DNA from: Aphanothece hegewaldii CCALA 016
GTDB taxonomy: Bacteria; Cyanobacteriota; Cyanobacteriia; Cyanobacteriales; Microcystaceae
Assembly: GCF_003007785.1 (NCBI RefSeq)
Contig: NZ_PXOH01000011.1
Coordinates: 80,178 to 144,177, forward strand
Reading direction: 5' to 3'
DNA length: 64,000 nt
Shown here: piece by piece, positions 27,069 through 36,354 of the stretch
Numbering within the stretch: the first letter of the stretch is position 1
Layout of the letters: each line of letters begins with the position of its first letter
Notes under the pieces: model-generated
Databases searched by the model: none
What the model was told of the DNA's origin: nothing
What the model saw: the letters and a program-made list of their open reading frames with translations, nothing else
Program-made: the position numbers and the translations under genes

Positions 27069-28016
27069 TTAAGTAGAAATAGAAATACCTGTATTAATAA
27101 ATTGTGCGATCCAAATTCCTAAATTAGGATCATTAATCGATTGAAAGACCGTTTTTTGAATCTGTTTAGCTTGTTCGGCGGACTCGCATAGGGTAAAAAC
27201 AGAAGGGCCCGAACCCGACATCATTGTCCCTAAACCACCCGATCGCTGCATGATTTCTCGTAATTGAGCTACATTAGGATACTCTCTTAAAACAACTTTC
27301 TCTAAATCATTGTGTAATAATTCTCCGATCTTAGCACTCTCCTTATGGATGATTGCACTCACTAAAGGGCCAGAATGAATCTGTTTTGTTCGTTGTTCAA
27401 TTCCTTGACGATCGCTTAGATAAGTATCATGGAAAGATAAACGATAGGTTTGATATGCCCACGCCGTCGATACTTCTAAATTATTGTATTTAGCGAGAAC
27501 TAACCAAAGATGATCTACGCCTTTGATTTTACCGAGTTTTTCACCTCTTCCTGTTGCGATCGCTGTTCCACCCGCTAAACAAAATGGTACATCTGAACCT
27601 AATTGAGCGGCTAGTGTTTGTAATTCTGGTATAGTTAAACCCAATTTCCAGATTAGATCAATGCCGACGAGTACAGCCGCCGCATTCGCCGAACCACCTG
27701 CTAAACCTGCCGCAACGGGAATATTTTTTTCGATGGTAATATCTACGCCACCATAATTAGCGAAATGTTGAGGGAATGAAAGCTGCATTAATTTTGCGGC
27801 TTTATATGCAAGATTTGTCTGATCGCTAGGGACTTGTTCATGTTGACAAAATACGCGAAACTGTTCTAAACCATTGGGATTGATTGTTAAGCGATCGCAT
27901 AAACTAATACTTTGGAGGATCATCACCAATTCATGAAAACCATCAGGACGATCGCCAATAATCTCTAAATATAAATTAATTTTTGCTGGAGCCAGTAAAG
28001 TATAACTATGTTGCAT
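27069..28016 (-). CDS. ispE: 4-diphosphocytidyl-2-C-methyl-D-erythritol kinase
   Basis: GHMP kinase of the MEP isoprenoid pathway that phosphorylates CDP-methylerythritol. 315 residues. Motifs: APAKINLYLEI near the start, PVAAGLAGGSANAAAVL (ATP loop, about 97-113) and GTMMSGSGPSVFTL near the C-terminus. The start codon overlaps the rsmA 3' end by 11 bp, so the two are translated from one mRNA. It feeds carotenoid and chlorophyll side-chain synthesis. Confidence 0.94.
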   Translation of the reverse strand: MQHSYTLLAPAKINLYLEIIGDRPDGFHELVMILQSISLCDRLTINPNGLEQFRVFCQHEQVPSDQTNLAYKAAKLMQLSFPQHFANYGGVDITIEKNIPVAAGLAGGSANAAAVLVGIDLIWKLGLTIPELQTLAAQLGSDVPFCLAGGTAIATGRGEKLGKIKGVDHLWLVLAKYNNLEVSTAWAYQTYRLSFHDTYLSDRQGIEQRTKQIHSGPLVSAIIHKESAKIGELLHNDLEKVVLREYPNVAQLREIMQRSGGLGTMMSGSGPSVFTLCESAEQAKQIQKTVFQSINDPNLGIWIAQFINTGISIST

Positions 28017-28833
28017 GATTGATCAAAATGGCTGATGAGAGCGCGATCCATTGCTCTAAGCTTAATTCCTCTGCCCGACAGTGAGGATTTATTTCTAATT
28101 GTTCCAGTATTTGGGTCAAAAGATCACCGTCTATGATTCCTTTTAAATTATTTCGTAACATTTTACGACGATTGGCAAAACCCATATTAATCAGATTTTC
28201 TAACTTTTTCGGATTATCTACCGTTTCTTGGCTCGGTTGGGGACGAAGACGAATCACGGCGGAATCGACTTTTGGCGGCGGATAAAATGCTCTTGCTGGT
28301 ACATCTGTAATCCATTCACAAGATGCTAAATATTGGGTCTTGACAGATAAGCCATTATATGCTTTGGTGGCGGGTTTGGCGACGAGCCGTTCGGCGACTT
28401 CTTTTTGGATCAGTAAAACGATTGTACAGTAAGGGTTTGCGGCGGGTTTGGCGACCGAGCCGAGTAATTTTTCGAGAATGGGGCTAGTAATATTGTAGGG
28501 AATATTGGCGACGACTTTATTTGGATGAGCGAATTTTGGGAAACTGGTTAGATGAGAGTCGAGATCGAGAGATAGGATATCACCTTGTAGAAGCAGAAAG
28601 TTTTCTTGGTTGGCGAAAGTTTTAACTAATTTTGTACATAAATCTCGATCAATTTCCACTGCTACAACAACACCCGCCGTTTTTAGTAATCGACGGGTTA
28701 GAATACCAGTACCGGGGCCAATTTCTAGAATACGATCGCTCTGTTTAAGTTCAGCAGCTTCTATAATCTGATCAAGAGCATATTCACTCTTTAACCAATG
28801 TTGACCGAATTGTTTGCGGGGTCTTATACTCAT
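28006..28833 (-). CDS. rsmA: 16S rRNA (adenine1518/1519-N6)-dimethyltransferase
   Basis: KsgA family, 275 residues. Dimethylates two adenines at the 3' end of 16S rRNA. The sequence shows RKQFGQHWL, the SAM-binding ILEIGPGTGILTRRLL, and the catalytic NIPYNITSPILEKLL, followed by VPARAFYPPPKVDSAVIRL and a C-terminal helical domain with FANRRKMLRNNL. ATG 28833 directly abuts the mraY stop (TAG-ATG). Order mraY-rsmA-ispE-DUF3082. Confidence 0.95.
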   Translation of the reverse strand: MSIRPRKQFGQHWLKSEYALDQIIEAAELKQSDRILEIGPGTGILTRRLLKTAGVVVAVEIDRDLCTKLVKTFANQENFLLLQGDILSLDLDSHLTSFPKFAHPNKVVANIPYNITSPILEKLLGSVAKPAANPYCTIVLLIQKEVAERLVAKPATKAYNGLSVKTQYLASCEWITDVPARAFYPPPKVDSAVIRLRPQPSQETVDNPKKLENLINMGFANRRKMLRNNLKGIIDGDLLTQILEQLEINPHCRAEELSLEQWIALSSAILINHAT

Positions 28834-29919
28834 CTATTGACTAACGATACCTAAAATCCCTAATACCGTATTAATTAAATAAAATACACCAACGATCTGA
28901 GTTTCCGCCCACCCACTTAATTCTAAATGATGGTGGAGCGGTGCCATCTTCAATAAACGTTTTCCTTTACCATTTTCATCTTTAGTCGCTTTGTAGTAAC
29001 TAACTTGGGCGATAACTGAAAGAGACTCAACAAAAAAGATCCCACTAACCAAAAATAAACCCCATAGGTTTTGTCCAAGAATTCCCACAGCAGCTAAAGC
29101 ACCACCTAACGCTAAAGATCCTGTATCACCCATAAATACTTTAGCAGGATTGCGGTTATGTATGATAAATCCCAGACAGCCACCACTTAAACAAGCACAG
29201 AATAACAACAAACTTGGTGAAGTCGGGGCTACCATAATTCCTAATCCTAACAAAGCGATCGCCGTCGTGCCACCTGCTAAACCATCCACCCCATCTGTCA
29301 GGTTAGTTGCATTACTTTCGGCCACTAAAACAAAACCTGCTAATATCCAGAATAATAAACCTAAAGAAAGAATGAGAGAACCAGGTAATTTAATTTGAGT
29401 AATACTGTCATTTTGCGTAACAAATGCCCAAATACAGAATAAAACAGCACCCAAAATCTGTAGAATTAACTTCATTCGGGGCGATATTCCTTTATTCGAC
29501 TGTTGACGTAAAATTTGCCAATCATCCACCCCACCGATCGCCAAATAAGCTAGAGTAAGTAAAGAGACTGCGACGACTTGCGGATCGAATTTAGACCAAA
29601 GCAAAGCGACTAAAACAGCCACAGGAACAAAAAAAATACCGCCCATTGTGGGTGTACCTGCTTTTTTTAGATGACTTTGGGGACCATCTTCTCGAATAAT
29701 TTGCCCTGCTTTAAGTTTTTGTAGCCAAGGAATTACCCCAAATCCTACCACACCAGATAACACAGCACAAACACCAAACGGTAATAATAGAGATAGAGAA
29801 GAAGAAAAAACAGCCAACAGCAATAGCAATAAAGTTAAAAGAACTAATAAGCTTGTTCCTGTCGGTTGTTTAAGACTCGGTACTGAAAAAGAAATAAAGT
29901 CCACAACGTATCCACACAC
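28834..29919 (-). CDS. mraY: phospho-N-acetylmuramoyl-pentapeptide transferase
   Basis: Membrane enzyme making lipid I in peptidoglycan synthesis. About 356-361 residues with roughly ten membrane spans. Catalytic motifs are present: GGVDDWQILR, NATNLTDGVDGLAGG, FMGDTGSLALGGALA and LKMAPLHHHLELSGW. The start is either GTG 29919 or GTG 29904 (reads MDFISFSVPSL), the latter closer to cyanobacterial relatives. First gene of a four-gene minus-strand operon. Confidence 0.94.
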   Translation of the reverse strand: MCGYVVDFISFSVPSLKQPTGTSLLVLLTLLLLLLAVFSSSLSLLLPFGVCAVLSGVVGFGVIPWLQKLKAGQIIREDGPQSHLKKAGTPTMGGIFFVPVAVLVALLWSKFDPQVVAVSLLTLAYLAIGGVDDWQILRQQSNKGISPRMKLILQILGAVLFCIWAFVTQNDSITQIKLPGSLILSLGLLFWILAGFVLVAESNATNLTDGVDGLAGGTTAIALLGLGIMVAPTSPSLLLFCACLSGGCLGFIIHNRNPAKVFMGDTGSLALGGALAAVGILGQNLWGLFLVSGIFFVESLSVIAQVSYYKATKDENGKGKRLLKMAPLHHHLELSGWAETQIVGVFYLINTVLGILGIVSQ

Positions 29920-29987
29920 TAGATTTTATGCAGCTTATTAGATGATAATCTCATGGAATAGGTTTCACCAAACCGCATGACTATTAC

Positions 29988-30236
29988 TTAAAGGGCATCT
30001 TCATCAATTACAATTTCATCATCATCATCATCGATATCCATATCATAAGTATCATCACTATCCATAAAATCAGATAATTCTAGTTCATCTTCTAAGATAA
30101 CTTCTCGTTCTTCTTTTTCTCGTGGAATCAAACGGCCAGTTCTTTCTAACCATTCTATAATCGAAGAATCTTTATTCACAGGAATGACTCGCGCAGGTTC
30201 GTAACGCGGTTCTTGACGTAAAGAAGGATTTTGCAT
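29988..30236 (-). CDS. DUF3134 small acidic protein
   Basis: 82 residues. The N-terminus LRQEPRYEPARVIP and the block SSIIEWLERTGRLIPRE are the hallmark of DUF3134, a cyanobacterial family. The C-terminal 30 residues are almost all Asp/Glu (DMDIDDDDDEIVIDED). No membrane segment. Function unknown. It stands 68 bp upstream of mraY on the same strand and may be co-transcribed. Confidence 0.85.
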   Translation of the reverse strand: MQNPSLRQEPRYEPARVIPVNKDSSIIEWLERTGRLIPREKEEREVILEDELELSDFMDSDDTYDMDIDDDDDEIVIDEDAL

Positions 30237-30415
30237 TGTGTTAGATAACTTTAAAAATTAGTCTAAGGTTTGATTTAGGTACAGTCCCTTTTTGAGTTTA
30301 TCAGTTTAAATCGATTTTCGGGACACTTGAAAAAAAAAGAAACTTTAAAAAATTCCCTTTTAAGGGACAAAATTGATCATCATAGAACTATATAGGCTGT
30401 TCATCAAGGTGACTC

Positions 30416-31006
30416 ATGAAAGAAAAAGCTAAATTATTAGAAATTATAGCAGGCAGAAATCGGGGTTTACTTTCATCTGAAGCTGATAAAGTGCGAGTAC
30501 TTACCGCAGTTGAACAACTCGAAGATCACAACCCCACCTCAAACCCAGTCAGCGCAAAAGATTTACTTGATGGTAACTGGAGATTACTTTATACTACCAG
30601 TCGCGGTATTTTAGGATTAGATCGAATTCCTTTATTACAATTGGGTCAGATTTACCAGTATATCCGAGTCAATGAAGCAAAACTTTATAATATTGCTGAG
30701 ATAGTCGGTGTTCCTTTTTTAGAGGGAATAGTCAGTGTCGCGGCACAATTTGAACCTGTAAGCGATCGTCGTGTTAATGTAAAGTTTGAGCGCTCGATCA
30801 TTGGGTTACAACGTCTTATCGGTTATCGTACCCCAGAACAACTCATTCAAGAGATCGAAAATGGGAAAAAGTTTTTGCCTTTAGATATTAGTCTAGAAAA
30901 CAGAGAACAACAAGGTTGGTTAGAAATTACTTATCTTGATCACGACTTACGCATCGGTAGAGGCAATGAAGGCAGTATTTTTATTTTAGCAAAGGAAAAA
31001 TCTTAA
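30416..31006 (+). CDS. PAP/fibrillin (plastid-lipid-associated) family protein
   Basis: 196 residues. KAKLLEIIAGRNRGLLSS at the start, DGNWRLLYTTSRGILGLDR (about 55-75) and the lipocalin-like barrel FLEGIVSVAAQFEP ... RRVNVKFERSIIGLQRLI, ending DHDLRIGRGNEGSIFIL, are typical of cyanobacterial fibrillins. These proteins sit at thylakoid membranes or lipid droplets and bind isoprenoid lipids. Followed after 10 bp by a DUF433 gene. Confidence 0.88.
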   Translation: MKEKAKLLEIIAGRNRGLLSSEADKVRVLTAVEQLEDHNPTSNPVSAKDLLDGNWRLLYTTSRGILGLDRIPLLQLGQIYQYIRVNEAKLYNIAEIVGVPFLEGIVSVAAQFEPVSDRRVNVKFERSIIGLQRLIGYRTPEQLIQEIENGKKFLPLDISLENREQQGWLEITYLDHDLRIGRGNEGSIFILAKEKS

Positions 31007-31016
31007 GAGGCTTTTT

Positions 31017-31313
31017 ATGACAACAACCATCGATATCGGAACATTAATCGTTAAAACCCCAGACACTTGCGGTGGTCGTCCTAGAATAGCAAATAGAAGG
31101 CTATCTGTACAGCAAATTGCTGTTTTATATACTAGAGAAAAACTTTCACCAGAAGAAATTAAAGAAGAATACGATGGATTAACTTTAGCAGAAGTTCACG
31201 CAGCTTTAGCCTATTATTATGCTAACACTGAACAAATAGAAACCTATTTAGCTCAAGAAAAAGCTGAATACGATCGTGCAGTAGCTGAATATCGAAAAAA
31301 TCAACAACTGTGA
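31017..31313 (+). CDS. DUF433 family antitoxin-like protein
   Basis: 98 residues. The DUF433 winged-helix core is clear: TCGGRPRIANRRLSVQQIAVLY (about 18-39), LSPEEIKEEYDGLTLAEVHAALAYYYAN (about 44-71). An acidic/basic tail follows. DUF433 proteins are usually the DNA-binding antitoxin partner of a PIN-like DUF5615 protein, and that gene follows here with a 4-bp overlap (31310-31313). Confidence 0.88.
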   Translation: MTTTIDIGTLIVKTPDTCGGRPRIANRRLSVQQIAVLYTREKLSPEEIKEEYDGLTLAEVHAALAYYYANTEQIETYLAQEKAEYDRAVAEYRKNQQL

Positions 31314-31681
31314 AAATCTGTTTATATTTAGATGAAGATTCTAGTAGAGGGGAATTAATACAAGCTTTAAGAACAGCAAACTTTGACGTTCTTACAACCT
31401 CGGAAGCTAATAACTTACGTTCCCCCGCTCCAGAACAATTAATTTATGCAACACAGCAAGAGCGAGTGATTTATACTTATAACATGGGTGATTTTTGCCG
31501 ATTACATGGAATTTATATGGCACAAGGACTCAATCACTCTGGTATTATTGTAGCCGAAAGATAAACTTATACAGTTGGGGAACAGTTACGAGGTTTGTTA
31601 AAAGTAGCGGAAGATTATTTAGCAGAAGCAATTCAAAATCAATTAATTTTTACTGGTAACTATATTAGAGAAGATTACTAA
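31310..31681 (+). pseudogene. DUF5615 PIN-like toxin, premature stop
   Basis: PIN-like nuclease of the Mut7-C/DUF5615 type: acidic motif LYLDEDSSRGELIQALR at the start, TTSEANNLRSPAPEQL and YNMGDFCRLHG in the middle. Translation from 31310 ends at TAA 31562-31564 after 84 residues. The same frame continues with TYTVGEQLRGLLKVAEDYLAEAIQNQ to TAA 31679, the usual family ending. A single CAA-to-TAA change explains the break. The catalytic acids lie before the stop, so a short product might retain some activity, but the C-terminal helices are lost. Confidence 0.82.
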
Positions 31682-31746
31682 GTATCCGTTAATTCTCTAA
31701 AATACTCTGTACAGTAGAAGTAGGAACCGCTACAAAATAAAAGTAA

Positions 31747-33093
31747 ATGCAACAAGGTAGTTTAGTCGAAATAGAAATCACCGATCTAAATCATACGGGT
31801 GAAGGGGTAGGAAGAAGTAATGGACAAGTGATCTTTGTACCTGATACAGTGATAGGCGATCGCATTTCTGCAAGAATTCTCCATCTCAAACGTCATCACG
31901 CAGAAGGAAAAATCCAAAAAATCCTTAAAGAATCTCCTTATCGCATTCGTCCTCGTTGTATCGTAGCAGATAAATGCGGTGGCTGTCAGTGGCATCATAT
32001 CGATGATAACTATCAAAGTCAGATTAAACACTATCAAGTCATCGAAACCCTAAAACGAATTGGGGGTTTTAGCGACATCGAAACCTCTCCTATCCTCACA
32101 GGTACATCCTCTCTCGGATATCGCAATAAAGCAACCTATCCATTAGGACAATCAACCACTGGTAATATACAAACAGGATATTATCGTCGTCAAAGTCATC
32201 ACATTGTTAATCTCAATCAATGTCCAGTACAAGATCCTGACCTTAATCCATTTTTAGCAGAAATTAAACAAGATATTCAAGGGCGAGGATGGACAATCTA
32301 TAATGAAACAACGCATCAAGGACAATTACGTCATCTTGCTTTAAGAATTGGACGCAAAACAAAAGAAATCTTATTAACTCTCATCACCACAGACTCACAA
32401 TTATCGGGTATAGAAGAACAAGCAGACATTTGGTTACAACGCTATCCTAATCTAGTCGGTGTCACCCTAAACTACAATCCCACGAAAACGAATGTTATTT
32501 TCGGTAAAGAAACTCATACGATCGCAGGTCGTCCATATTTAAGAGAAATCTTTGGTGGACTCACCTTTCATTTACGTCCTGAAACCTTCTTCCAAGTCAA
32601 TACAGAAGCCGCCGAAGCACTTTTAGGTGTGATTTTAGAAAAATTAGCTTTAGATGGCTCACAACGGCTTTTAGATGCGTACTGTGGTGTTGGTACATTT
32701 ACCTTACCCCTCGCACAACACGTATTTGAAGCAGTGGGAATAGAAGTTCAAGAAACCGCCATCCAACAAGCCAAAGAAAACGCTAAACTAAATGGGATCG
32801 ATAATGCTTCGTTTTTTACTGGAACCGTTGAAACGATTTTACCCCAGATACAAGATCAGTTCGATATTGTTATTTTAGATCCACCGCGTAAAGGATGCGA
32901 TCGTACTGTTTTAGATACACTTCTTTCTTTACAACCTTCTCGTATTGTTTATGTCAGTTGTCAAGCAGCGACTCTAGCAAGAGATTTAAAATATCTGTGT
33001 CAAGAGGGAAAATATCAATTAACCTTTGTTCAACCTGCTGACTTTTTCCCGCAAACTCCCCATGTAGAATGTGTAGCTTTTTTAAAAATTTGA
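31747..33093 (+). CDS. rlmD: 23S rRNA (uracil1939-C5)-methyltransferase
   Basis: 448 residues. N-terminal TRAM domain (LVEIEITDLNHTGEGVGR), iron-sulfur cysteines of the type C-x5-C-G-G-C (CIVADKCGGCQW), and a Rossmann methyltransferase domain with LLDAYCGVGTFTLPL, DPPRKGCDRT and catalytic cysteine in VYVSCQAATLARDL. Matches RlmD/RumA; paralogues RlmC or TrmA-like cannot be fully excluded by eye. Confidence 0.88.
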   Translation: MQQGSLVEIEITDLNHTGEGVGRSNGQVIFVPDTVIGDRISARILHLKRHHAEGKIQKILKESPYRIRPRCIVADKCGGCQWHHIDDNYQSQIKHYQVIETLKRIGGFSDIETSPILTGTSSLGYRNKATYPLGQSTTGNIQTGYYRRQSHHIVNLNQCPVQDPDLNPFLAEIKQDIQGRGWTIYNETTHQGQLRHLALRIGRKTKEILLTLITTDSQLSGIEEQADIWLQRYPNLVGVTLNYNPTKTNVIFGKETHTIAGRPYLREIFGGLTFHLRPETFFQVNTEAAEALLGVILEKLALDGSQRLLDAYCGVGTFTLPLAQHVFEAVGIEVQETAIQQAKENAKLNGIDNASFFTGTVETILPQIQDQFDIVILDPPRKGCDRTVLDTLLSLQPSRIVYVSCQAATLARDLKYLCQEGKYQLTFVQPADFFPQTPHVECVAFLKI

Positions 33094-33116
33094 GATACTT
33101 TTCCCAATGTGTGTAA

Positions 33117-33135
33117 GGATTTGAAAACCAAATCC
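33117..33135. repeat. dispersed hairpin GGATTTG/CAAATCC
   Basis: 7-bp stem with a 5-nt loop between convergent rlmD and the acyltransferase gene, flanked by TGTA and TACA. It is a diverged member of the GGGTTTGG/CCAAACCC family and may end both transcripts. Confidence 0.5.
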
Positions 33136-33169
33136 ATACATAAGTGTAAAAATGTACTCTATTGAAGGA

Positions 33170-33994
33170 TTAATTTTCCCCAATTAATTGATCTAATTCC
33201 CCCTGCATAGTATTGACAACTTGCCAGTAACATGATTCAACATAAGCGCGATCTTGTGCTGCTTCTTTGCCGTATTGAGAAAAAGTAATTGGTGGACAGA
33301 CGCGAGTATGAATCTGAACGGGAAACGGTATATTAGGTAAAGGACCGATCGCAAGTCCCCAAGGTAAACCTAAATAGAAGGGAAATACTTCTAAACCTTC
33401 GGGAAACAAGCCAGAAAAACCCCAAGTACGGAACGGCTCGATCCATTCTGATAAATCCCCTAAAATAATAAGTGTTTCGTGTGCGCCTTTAGAAATAAGG
33501 GGAATAATCGGTAATTCTTGTTGTAGAGCGAGTTTAATAAAGCCTTTTTGTCCAGCAAAATAAATTTGATTGCGTTGTGTGTAGGGACGAAATAAATCTC
33601 TAGCGCCACCAGGATAAACTAAAAGACTGCTTCCTTTTCTGAGGGCGGCAAAAGCCATTCGAGGAGTAGCGGGAATGGCTCCAACTTGCATGGCTAATTT
33701 AGTAAAAAAGGGATAAGGATGATTTTTCCAGACGCTTGGATGAGATAATCCATAAATGAGGCGTTCTGTGCCGAAACGACGAAACCAGTCATACATCATC
33801 ATACTCATATCTGGAATGGCTAAACCTCCATTATGAGAACCGACTAATAAAACTTGTCCAGTTGAGGGGATATGATGCCAACCATCGGTTTTGACTCGAA
33901 AATAATATCGATAAATCCAATCCCAATACGGAAATAGCGATCGTATAACAGACGGATTGCGTTGTTGCAAAAACCAATTACTATCTACAGTCAT
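33170..33994 (-). CDS. lysophospholipid/diacylglycerol acyltransferase-family protein
   Basis: 274 residues. PlsC-type fold: GQVLLVGSHNGGLAIPDMSMMMYDW holds the catalytic His with a downstream Asp; GSSLLVYPGGARDLFRP is the acceptor-binding block; GFIKLALQQELPIIPLISKGAHE follows. This arrangement is shared with DGAT-like acyltransferases. A cyanobacterial relative (Slr2103) makes acyl plastoquinol, so a neutral-lipid role is possible. No clear membrane span. Substrates not determined. Confidence 0.75.
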   Translation of the reverse strand: MTVDSNWFLQQRNPSVIRSLFPYWDWIYRYYFRVKTDGWHHIPSTGQVLLVGSHNGGLAIPDMSMMMYDWFRRFGTERLIYGLSHPSVWKNHPYPFFTKLAMQVGAIPATPRMAFAALRKGSSLLVYPGGARDLFRPYTQRNQIYFAGQKGFIKLALQQELPIIPLISKGAHETLIILGDLSEWIEPFRTWGFSGLFPEGLEVFPFYLGLPWGLAIGPLPNIPFPVQIHTRVCPPITFSQYGKEAAQDRAYVESCYWQVVNTMQGELDQLIGEN

Positions 33995-34488
33995 TTATTG
34001 AGTCTATCTAAAAATTACGAAATGTTAAATAAAATTGCACAGACCAATATACTCAAGCAAAATCCAGTCAAAGTCAACTGAGATAAGGATTATTTCGGAA
34101 GGTAGAGAGACAATTAGCCCTAATTCTCGACGCGCTACATGAGCCAATGTTACAAAACTTTACGCCTTTGCAGACCCTAATCATAGTATAAGTTAAACTG
34201 ACTGAGAATCTTTCTAATTTCCTCCAACGTACAGGTTGGGCTGTCTTGTTGAGTGAAGCGTAGGGAGTTAAAGCATCAAGGGGATTCTTTACTCTGCTGC
34301 GTTTTGAGCAATTGGGCAACTCGTCAAAAATTTGTACGGTGTTTAAGAAAGTTTACGCCATCCAAACCCAAACAATCTATTAATAATCATCTCAAATGAG
34401 ATTAGAGGCTTTTTAGACTCAAGATTGTTAAGTTTTATCACAAAAATAAGAATCCCCTACCTACAACCTTAGATTAAGGAGATTTTAA
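33995..34488. other. 494-bp region upstream of the cpe operon
   Basis: Contains the cpe promoter region and a distinctive segment (34074-34319) of higher complexity than its A+T-rich surroundings that could be read as 81 codons on the minus strand (Cys/Arg/Trp-containing) or be a structured RNA. No confident -35/-10 pair was identified for cpeC. Confidence 0.4.
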
Positions 34489-35367
34489 ATGGCTTTTGGG
34501 CCTGCATCCCAGTTAGGTGTCGCTATATATGAAGAAACACCCCCAATTGAACTGGTACCTGGACGTTCAGAAGAAGAGGTCACAAGCATTATCAATGCTG
34601 TTTACAGACAGGTTTTAGGTAATGCTTATGTGATGGAAAGCGAAAGAGCTACCGTTCCTGAATCTCAGTTTAAGCGGGGAGAACTCAGCGTACGCGAGTT
34701 TGTTCGTGCTGTAGCCAAATCAGATCTCTATCGCTCGCGCTTTTTTGAAACCAGTCCGCGCTATCGGTTTATTGAACTCAACTTTAAACATCTTTTAGGA
34801 CGTGCGCCCGATGGGTACGACGATATGAAGGCACACAGCGCCATCCTAGATACCCAGGGCTACGATGCTGAAATTGATTCTTACATCGATAGCGATGAGT
34901 ATCAAAATGCCTTTGGTGAAAACATTGTCCCTTACTTCCGGGGTTACAAGTCTCGTCCAGGCCAAAGTATGCTTGAGTTTACGCATATGTTTGCTCTGTT
35001 GCGTGGTCCTTCTAGCAGTGACCTCAAAGGTAGTCTATCTGGCACCAGTCCCGTTTTGAATAAATATGTTATTCAAGAGATCCCCCTTGCGGTTATTCCG
35101 CCCAGTGGTGGATCTTCGGGCGATGGTTGGGCATTCCAAGATACTGCCGGAAGTTCTCGGACTCGTTTGGGTTCTGGTGCAGGTGACGAAGGAAAAGTAT
35201 ACCGCATCGAAGTCACCGGCTATCGTTCACCTGGTAAAGTGAACAAAATTTCTAAATACCGTCGCAGTAACCAGGTTTTCCTCGTTCCCTACGACAAACT
35301 TTCTCAAGAATATCAACGTATTCATCAACAGGGCGGCGTAATTGCTAGTATTACCCCTGTAGGCTAA
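34489..35367 (+). CDS. cpeC: phycoerythrin-associated rod linker CpeC
   Basis: 292 residues: PBS linker (Pfam00427-type) domain at about 20-165 ([56 protein letters not shown]), a Ser/Gly-rich spacer, and a C-terminal CpcD domain at about 235-290 (VYRIEVTGYRSPGKV ... YQRIHQQGGVIASITPVG). The N-terminus MAFGPASQLGV and the gene order CDESTR identify CpeC. It joins phycoerythrin hexamers in the distal rod. A hairpin lies between it and cpeD. Confidence 0.9.
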   Translation: MAFGPASQLGVAIYEETPPIELVPGRSEEEVTSIINAVYRQVLGNAYVMESERATVPESQFKRGELSVREFVRAVAKSDLYRSRFFETSPRYRFIELNFKHLLGRAPDGYDDMKAHSAILDTQGYDAEIDSYIDSDEYQNAFGENIVPYFRGYKSRPGQSMLEFTHMFALLRGPSSSDLKGSLSGTSPVLNKYVIQEIPLAVIPPSGGSSGDGWAFQDTAGSSRTRLGSGAGDEGKVYRIEVTGYRSPGKVNKISKYRRSNQVFLVPYDKLSQEYQRIHQQGGVIASITPVG

Positions 35368-35380
35368 AGCTATAAATAGT

Positions 35381-35415
35381 GAACAGGGACCAGTCATTAA
35401 ATCTGGACTCTGTTC
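35381..35415 (+). terminator. hairpin between cpeC and cpeD
   Basis: Stem GAACAG...CCAG with CTGG...CTGTTC (35381-35393 with 35403-35415), interrupted by small bulges, no T-run. Likely an mRNA 3' stabiliser or partial attenuator. Confidence 0.6.
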
Positions 35416-35473
35416 GCTGTGTGTGCCATTTTTTAACAAATCATTGATTAATTTGTTGTAGGAGCAACTGACC

Positions 35474-36238
35474 ATGAGTGTCGTTTTAGATCGTCCATTA
35501 GAATTACGTTCTACCAGCAGTCCTGATGAAGTCGCTGCTGTGATTCGTGCCGTTTACAAACAAGTTCTGGGAAATCCCCATGTCATGGATAGTGAACGGC
35601 TAGTTACCGCAGAATCTCAACTCTGCAATGGTACACTAACAGTACGGGAATTTGTCCGCGCCGTTGCCAAATCAGATTTTTATCGTCGCCGCTATTTTGA
35701 AACCTGCGCCCCCTATCGCTTTGTTGAACTCAACTTTAAGCATCTTTTAGGACGAGCGCCTCAAGATCAAGCCGAACTATCAAAACATATTCAAATCTGT
35801 GTTAATGAAGGCTACGATGCTGAAATTGATTCTTATATCGATAGTCAAGAATATCAAGATAATTTCGGCGATAATGTTGTTCCTTACTATCGCGGTGCAA
35901 GCAGTCAAGTCGGCACTAAACAAGTGGGTTACAACCGCACTTTAAACCTATATCAAGGTTATGCAGGTGTTGATAGTGCCTTCAAAAATGCTCGTTTAGT
36001 GGATGCGATCGCCACCAATAGCGGTAGCAAAATCAGCTTACCCAGTACAGGTGGTCGTCGTGGTGCTTATAAAGATGCCACCGAAAAAATGTTCAAAATC
36101 GTGGTCAAAGGCTCTAAATTCGATAGTCCTCGTCGCACTAGCGTAACCGAGTATATCGTCTCTGGTGCAAAAATGACCCCGCAAATTCAGCGTATTCACC
36201 GCGCAGGCGGCACAATTAGCGAAATTGTAGAAATCTAA
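35474..36238 (+). CDS. cpeD: phycoerythrin-associated rod linker CpeD
   Basis: 254 residues. PBS linker domain at about 15-150 ([72 protein letters not shown]) followed by a CpcD domain ([11 protein letters not shown] ... [17 protein letters not shown]). It binds phycoerythrin hexamers in the rods. Second gene of cpeCDESTR; ATG 35474 follows a GTAGGAG site. Confidence 0.88.
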   Translation: MSVVLDRPLELRSTSSPDEVAAVIRAVYKQVLGNPHVMDSERLVTAESQLCNGTLTVREFVRAVAKSDFYRRRYFETCAPYRFVELNFKHLLGRAPQDQAELSKHIQICVNEGYDAEIDSYIDSQEYQDNFGDNVVPYYRGASSQVGTKQVGYNRTLNLYQGYAGVDSAFKNARLVDAIATNSGSKISLPSTGGRRGAYKDATEKMFKIVVKGSKFDSPRRTSVTEYIVSGAKMTPQIQRIHRAGGTISEIVEI

Positions 36239-36255
36239 TGTTTAAGAAATAGGTA

Positions 36256-36301
36256 GGGTTAAAAAGCTAAGGAAATCGGATCGGTTTCCTTTCCTTAACC
36301 C
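36256..36301 (+). terminator. hairpin between cpeD and cpeE
   Basis: Outer arms GGGTTAA/TTAACCC (36256-36262 with 36295-36301) and inner arms AGGAAA/TTTCCT (36270-36275 with 36285-36290). No T-run follows. Confidence 0.65.
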
Positions 36302-36354
36302 CACCGCTCGCTAAAAAATCATTAATCACACTCTCGTATTGTAGGAGAAAAATC

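Noticed and set aside
34210..34220. CTTTCTAATTT resembling a CcaR G-box (CTTTNCNATTT) upstream of cpeC
   Set aside because: One mismatch, only a single copy and ~270 bp from cpeC, whereas known G-boxes are tandem and near the promoter.
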